The notes beneath the pieces are model-generated. The model saw only the letters and a list, made by a program, of their open reading frames with translations. It was not told the origin of the DNA and did not search any database. Below, in pieces: positions 61,779 through 64,000 of a DNA stretch of 64,000 bases. The first letter of the stretch is position 1; each line of letters starts with the position of its first letter. Location of the stretch: positions 1-64,000 of the forward strand of contig DAHVOW010000008.1 of assembly GCA_027318585.1 (NCBI GenBank). The letters run 5' to 3'. Made by a program: the position numbers and the translations under genes. The DNA is from Methanobacteriaceae archaeon. Its GTDB lineage: Archaea > Methanobacteriota > Methanobacteria > Methanobacteriales > Methanobacteriaceae.

Positions 61779-63269
61779 TTGATTAAGCTCATAGCATTTG
61801 ATCTCGATAACGTACTGATAGACGGAGAAGCCATAGATGAAATAGCCAAACTGGCAGACGCTGAATCCGAGGTTTCAGAAATTACCCAAAAAGCCATGGA
61901 AGGTAATTTAGATTTTGAAACCGCCTTGAAACAAAGGGTGGCCTTATTAAAGGGTACCAGTGTAGAAGAAATTAATAAAGTGGTCCAGGAAATACCCATA
62001 ATGGAAGGGGCAGAAGAAACCATAGCCGAACTTAAAAATCGAGGTTATAAGATTGCTACCATCAGTGGAAGTTTTGAAAATATCGCCCAACGATTGAAAG
62101 ACTTGCTTGATTTAGATTATGCCTTTTCCAACACTTTAGAAGAGAATGAAGGATTATTAACCGGAGAAGTTAGTGGCCCTCTAGTTGTAGGTTCTAAGGC
62201 AGATGTTCTTGCTGAAATAATTAGTAACGAAAAAATATCTTCTGAAGAGTGCGCTGCAGTCGGTGACGGTGCCAATGATATTTCAATGCTTGAAAAAGCA
62301 GGTTTAGGCGTCGCATTTAACGCTAAACCTGTATTGAAGCAAATTGCCGACATTATAGTAGAAAAAAAGGATTTGAGAGAATTGTTGAAAGTATTTGATG
62401 AAAAACCTGTTGAAGAAAATGTGGAAGAAATAACTTTAGACTCCAAAAAGAGTTTCAATGAACTTCTAGATGAAAAAAGAGACTTTGAAAAGAGATTAAG
62501 AGAAATAACCACCGTAAGGGATAATCTCAATGAAGAGGCCAAGGTTCATAGGGTAGAAAGGGACAAATTAAATTCCCAAATACGAGAAAACCTGGATGAA
62601 GCTCTTAAATATCGTGACGAACGGGATAAAATAAACAAAGATGTCCAGAAGTACAAAAAGCTACGGGACGAAGTCCATCAGGAGTACAAGAAGATGGAAT
62701 GGGCTTCAGGCAGGAGAGAAATAGTTAAAATTCAGGATGAAATTAAACGCCTGGAAAAAACTATAGAAACCCGTGTGCTGGACATTAGAAAAGAAAACGA
62801 ACTGGTAAATAAGGTCACAGATCTAAGGAAGAATCTGCAAAGCCTCCAGGAAGATGAAGAAACCCGTGAGGAAGCACTGGAACTCAAAGAAAAGTCAGAA
62901 AATTATCATGCCAAAGTGGTGGAACTGTCTGACCAGGCCCAGGAAACCCATGAAAAGATGCTGGAGTACTTCCGAAAGATTGATGAAATAAGATCCCAGG
63001 CCGATGAAGCTCATCAAAAATTCATAAAAACCAGAGATAACGCTAACCAGGAACATGAAAAGGTCAAATCTACTCTGGGAGATATTCGAAGGCTTAACAA
63101 GGGACTTGATCGGGTTAAAGCCAAGGAACGAAACCGAGAAACTGAAATTGTAAGGCAGCAGAACAAGGAAGAAAAAGAACGAGCGGAAGATATTTATCGC
63201 AAGTTCCGAGAAGGTAAAAAGCTCTCAACCGAAGAGTTACTGCTCCTGCAGAAACACAACATTGTTTAA
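61779..63269 (+). CDS. serB: Phosphoserine-phosphatase-like HAD protein fused to a long coiled coil
   Basis: 496 residues. Residues 1-210 are a SerB-type HAD phosphatase with motif I LIAFDLDNVLIDGE, motif II ATISGSFEN, a Lys in GSKADVLAEII, and motif III GDGANDISMLEKAG. Residues ~215-480 are an uninterrupted, highly charged coiled coil (many K-R-D-E heptads) ending in STEELLLLQKHNIV. Ordinary SerB ends at about 210. Motif I has Asn-Val in place of the usual Ser-Thr. It starts with TTG at 61779 after GGTGAT. The phosphatase may not be purely metabolic. Confidence 0.88.
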   Translation: MIKLIAFDLDNVLIDGEAIDEIAKLADAESEVSEITQKAMEGNLDFETALKQRVALLKGTSVEEINKVVQEIPIMEGAEETIAELKNRGYKIATISGSFENIAQRLKDLLDLDYAFSNTLEENEGLLTGEVSGPLVVGSKADVLAEIISNEKISSEECAAVGDGANDISMLEKAGLGVAFNAKPVLKQIADIIVEKKDLRELLKVFDEKPVEENVEEITLDSKKSFNELLDEKRDFEKRLREITTVRDNLNEEAKVHRVERDKLNSQIRENLDEALKYRDERDKINKDVQKYKKLRDEVHQEYKKMEWASGRREIVKIQDEIKRLEKTIETRVLDIRKENELVNKVTDLRKNLQSLQEDEETREEALELKEKSENYHAKVVELSDQAQETHEKMLEYFRKIDEIRSQADEAHQKFIKTRDNANQEHEKVKSTLGDIRRLNKGLDRVKAKERNRETEIVRQQNKEEKERAEDIYRKFREGKKLSTEELLLLQKHNIV

Positions 63270-63320
63270 GGGCAGAGATGCCCTCTACTATAATTTTAGA
63301 TCTTTTTTACCTTTTTACAA
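63270..63320 (+). terminator. Terminator after the SerB-like gene
   Basis: Short hairpin GGGCA (63270-63274), GAGA loop, TGCCC (63279-63283), then a T-rich stretch ending ATCTTTTTTACCTTTTT. It begins directly after the stop codon. Confidence 0.5.
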
Positions 63321-63351
63321 GTATCTTTAATAGTATATACCAGTGGTATTA

Positions 63352-64000
63352 ATGACTGAAGCCGATTCTACTTTTGAATCTGATAAGAATCAGATTAAAA
63401 TCGCGGCACTTCTGGTGGCTACAATAGCTTCTTTTTTCACACCATTCATGGGGTCAGCCATTAATATAGCACTTCCCACAATTGGCGCAGACTTTACTGC
63501 GGATGCAGTTCTATTAAACTGGGTTACCAACGCCTTTTTACTAGCAGCAGCCATATTTGCAGTTCCATTTGGTAGAATAGCAGATATACATGGCATGAAG
63601 AAGATTTTCACCTACGGGATGATGATATTCACTATATCCTCTTTACTTTGTGCCTTATCTCCCAATACACTCACACTCATCGGGGCCCGGGTTCTGCAGG
63701 GCATTGGATCCGCCATGATCTTCGTAACCGGCCTGGCCATCATCACCTCTGTCTATCCACCCCATAAGCGCGGAAAGGCCATTGGGATCAACGTTGCTGC
63801 AGTCTACGTTGGTCTGTCTTTAGGACCGGTTTTAGGAGGGCTGATGACCCAGTATCTGGGATGGAGGAGTTTGTTCTTACTGATGATTCCCTTTGGACTT
63901 TTAGTTATTATGCTGGTGTATTGGAAGTTACATGAGGAATGGGCTGCCTCCCGTGGAGAGAAGTTTGACCTGATAGGCACCATCCTCTACAGTCTGATGC
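63352..64000 (+). CDS. MFS drug-exporter-like transporter, DHA2 type (partial)
   Basis: First 216 residues of a major facilitator protein; the gene continues past the window edge. A short polar start is followed by TM1 with IASFFTPFMGSAINIALPTIG. The loop 2-3 motif is GRIADIHGMKK, ARVLQGIGSAMIF is motif B, and GPVLGGLMTQYLGWRSLF is the antiporter motif C region with W-R-x-x-F typical of 14-helix EmrB/QacA exporters. It would use the proton (or sodium) gradient to expel drugs or lipophilic compounds. The ATG is at 63352. Confidence 0.9.
   Translation, partial: MTEADSTFESDKNQIKIAALLVATIASFFTPFMGSAINIALPTIGADFTADAVLLNWVTNAFLLAAAIFAVPFGRIADIHGMKKIFTYGMMIFTISSLLCALSPNTLTLIGARVLQGIGSAMIFVTGLAIITSVYPPHKRGKAIGINVAAVYVGLSLGPVLGGLMTQYLGWRSLFLLMIPFGLLVIMLVYWKLHEEWAASRGEKFDLIGTILYSLM

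Overview
The window reads as a chromosome segment of a methanogenic archaeon of the order Methanobacteriales, most likely Methanobacterium or a close relative. The evidence is archaeal information-processing genes (TATA-binding protein, FEN-1, pelota, CDC48, deoxyhypusine synthase), methanogen cofactor genes (homocitrate synthase and homoaconitase of coenzyme B synthesis, an FmdE-type protein, S-adenosyl/S-inosylhomocysteine hydrolase), a trpEGCFBAD operon divergent from a TrpY-like regulator, pseudomurein-type wall enzymes, A+T-rich spacers with TTTATATA-like promoters, and GGTGAT or G-rich ribosome binding sites. No rRNA, CRISPR array, insertion sequence or prophage was seen. There is one tRNA, Ile(GAT).

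Layout. 0-2.3 kb: a cobalt ECF transporter, cbiMNQO (minus; cbiO cut by the window edge). 2.7-8.2 kb: housekeeping and small conserved genes (TRAM-domain protein, leaderless pyrF, deoxyhypusine synthase, HTH-CBS regulator, DUF457-type membrane protein). 8.4-16.4 kb: a surface-polysaccharide island with two glycosyltransferases, rfbF-rfbG-(metallo-beta-lactamase)-rfbH for CDP-3,6-dideoxyhexose synthesis, then an abequosyltransferase-like GT2 and an RmlC-like epimerase on the other strand. 16.4-25.9 kb: a mixed accessory region with a SOUL protein, a tocopherol-cyclase-like protein, a heliorhodopsin, an AIM24 protein, a small Cys-rich peptide next to a radical SAM/SPASM enzyme, ferredoxin plus geranylgeranyl reductase, a UbiA prenyltransferase and a P-loop ATPase. 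26-32.4 kb: a rubredoxin-TPP enzyme fusion, a DUF2769-glutamate synthase fusion, a PAS histidine kinase, a short ArcS-like protein, a MIP18 protein and an adenylate-kinase-like protein, then tRNA-Ile.

32.9-40 kb: the tryptophan operon and its presumed regulator. 40.1-47.1 kb: hypC, a dihydrolipoamide-dehydrogenase-like flavoprotein, an FmdE protein, a MurG-like glycosyltransferase, an ABC-2 exporter, an MraY-like transferase and an exported M14-like peptidase. 47.3-55.5 kb: pelota, a prephenate dehydrogenase with a C-terminal FDX-ACB-like domain, CDC48, ahcY and two DUF2119 proteins. 55.5-64 kb: FEN-1, a DUF98 protein, the coenzyme B pair, a CYTH protein, TBP, a phosphoserine phosphatase with a long coiled coil, and a truncated MFS exporter.

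The items most worth following are: a heliorhodopsin with intact retinal lysine and counterion in a presumed strict anaerobe; a candidate radical-SAM-modified peptide locus; a 3,6-dideoxyhexose pathway in an archaeon; two genes (a histidine kinase and CDC48) whose only sensible start codon is ATT or another non-standard codon; and several domain fusions.
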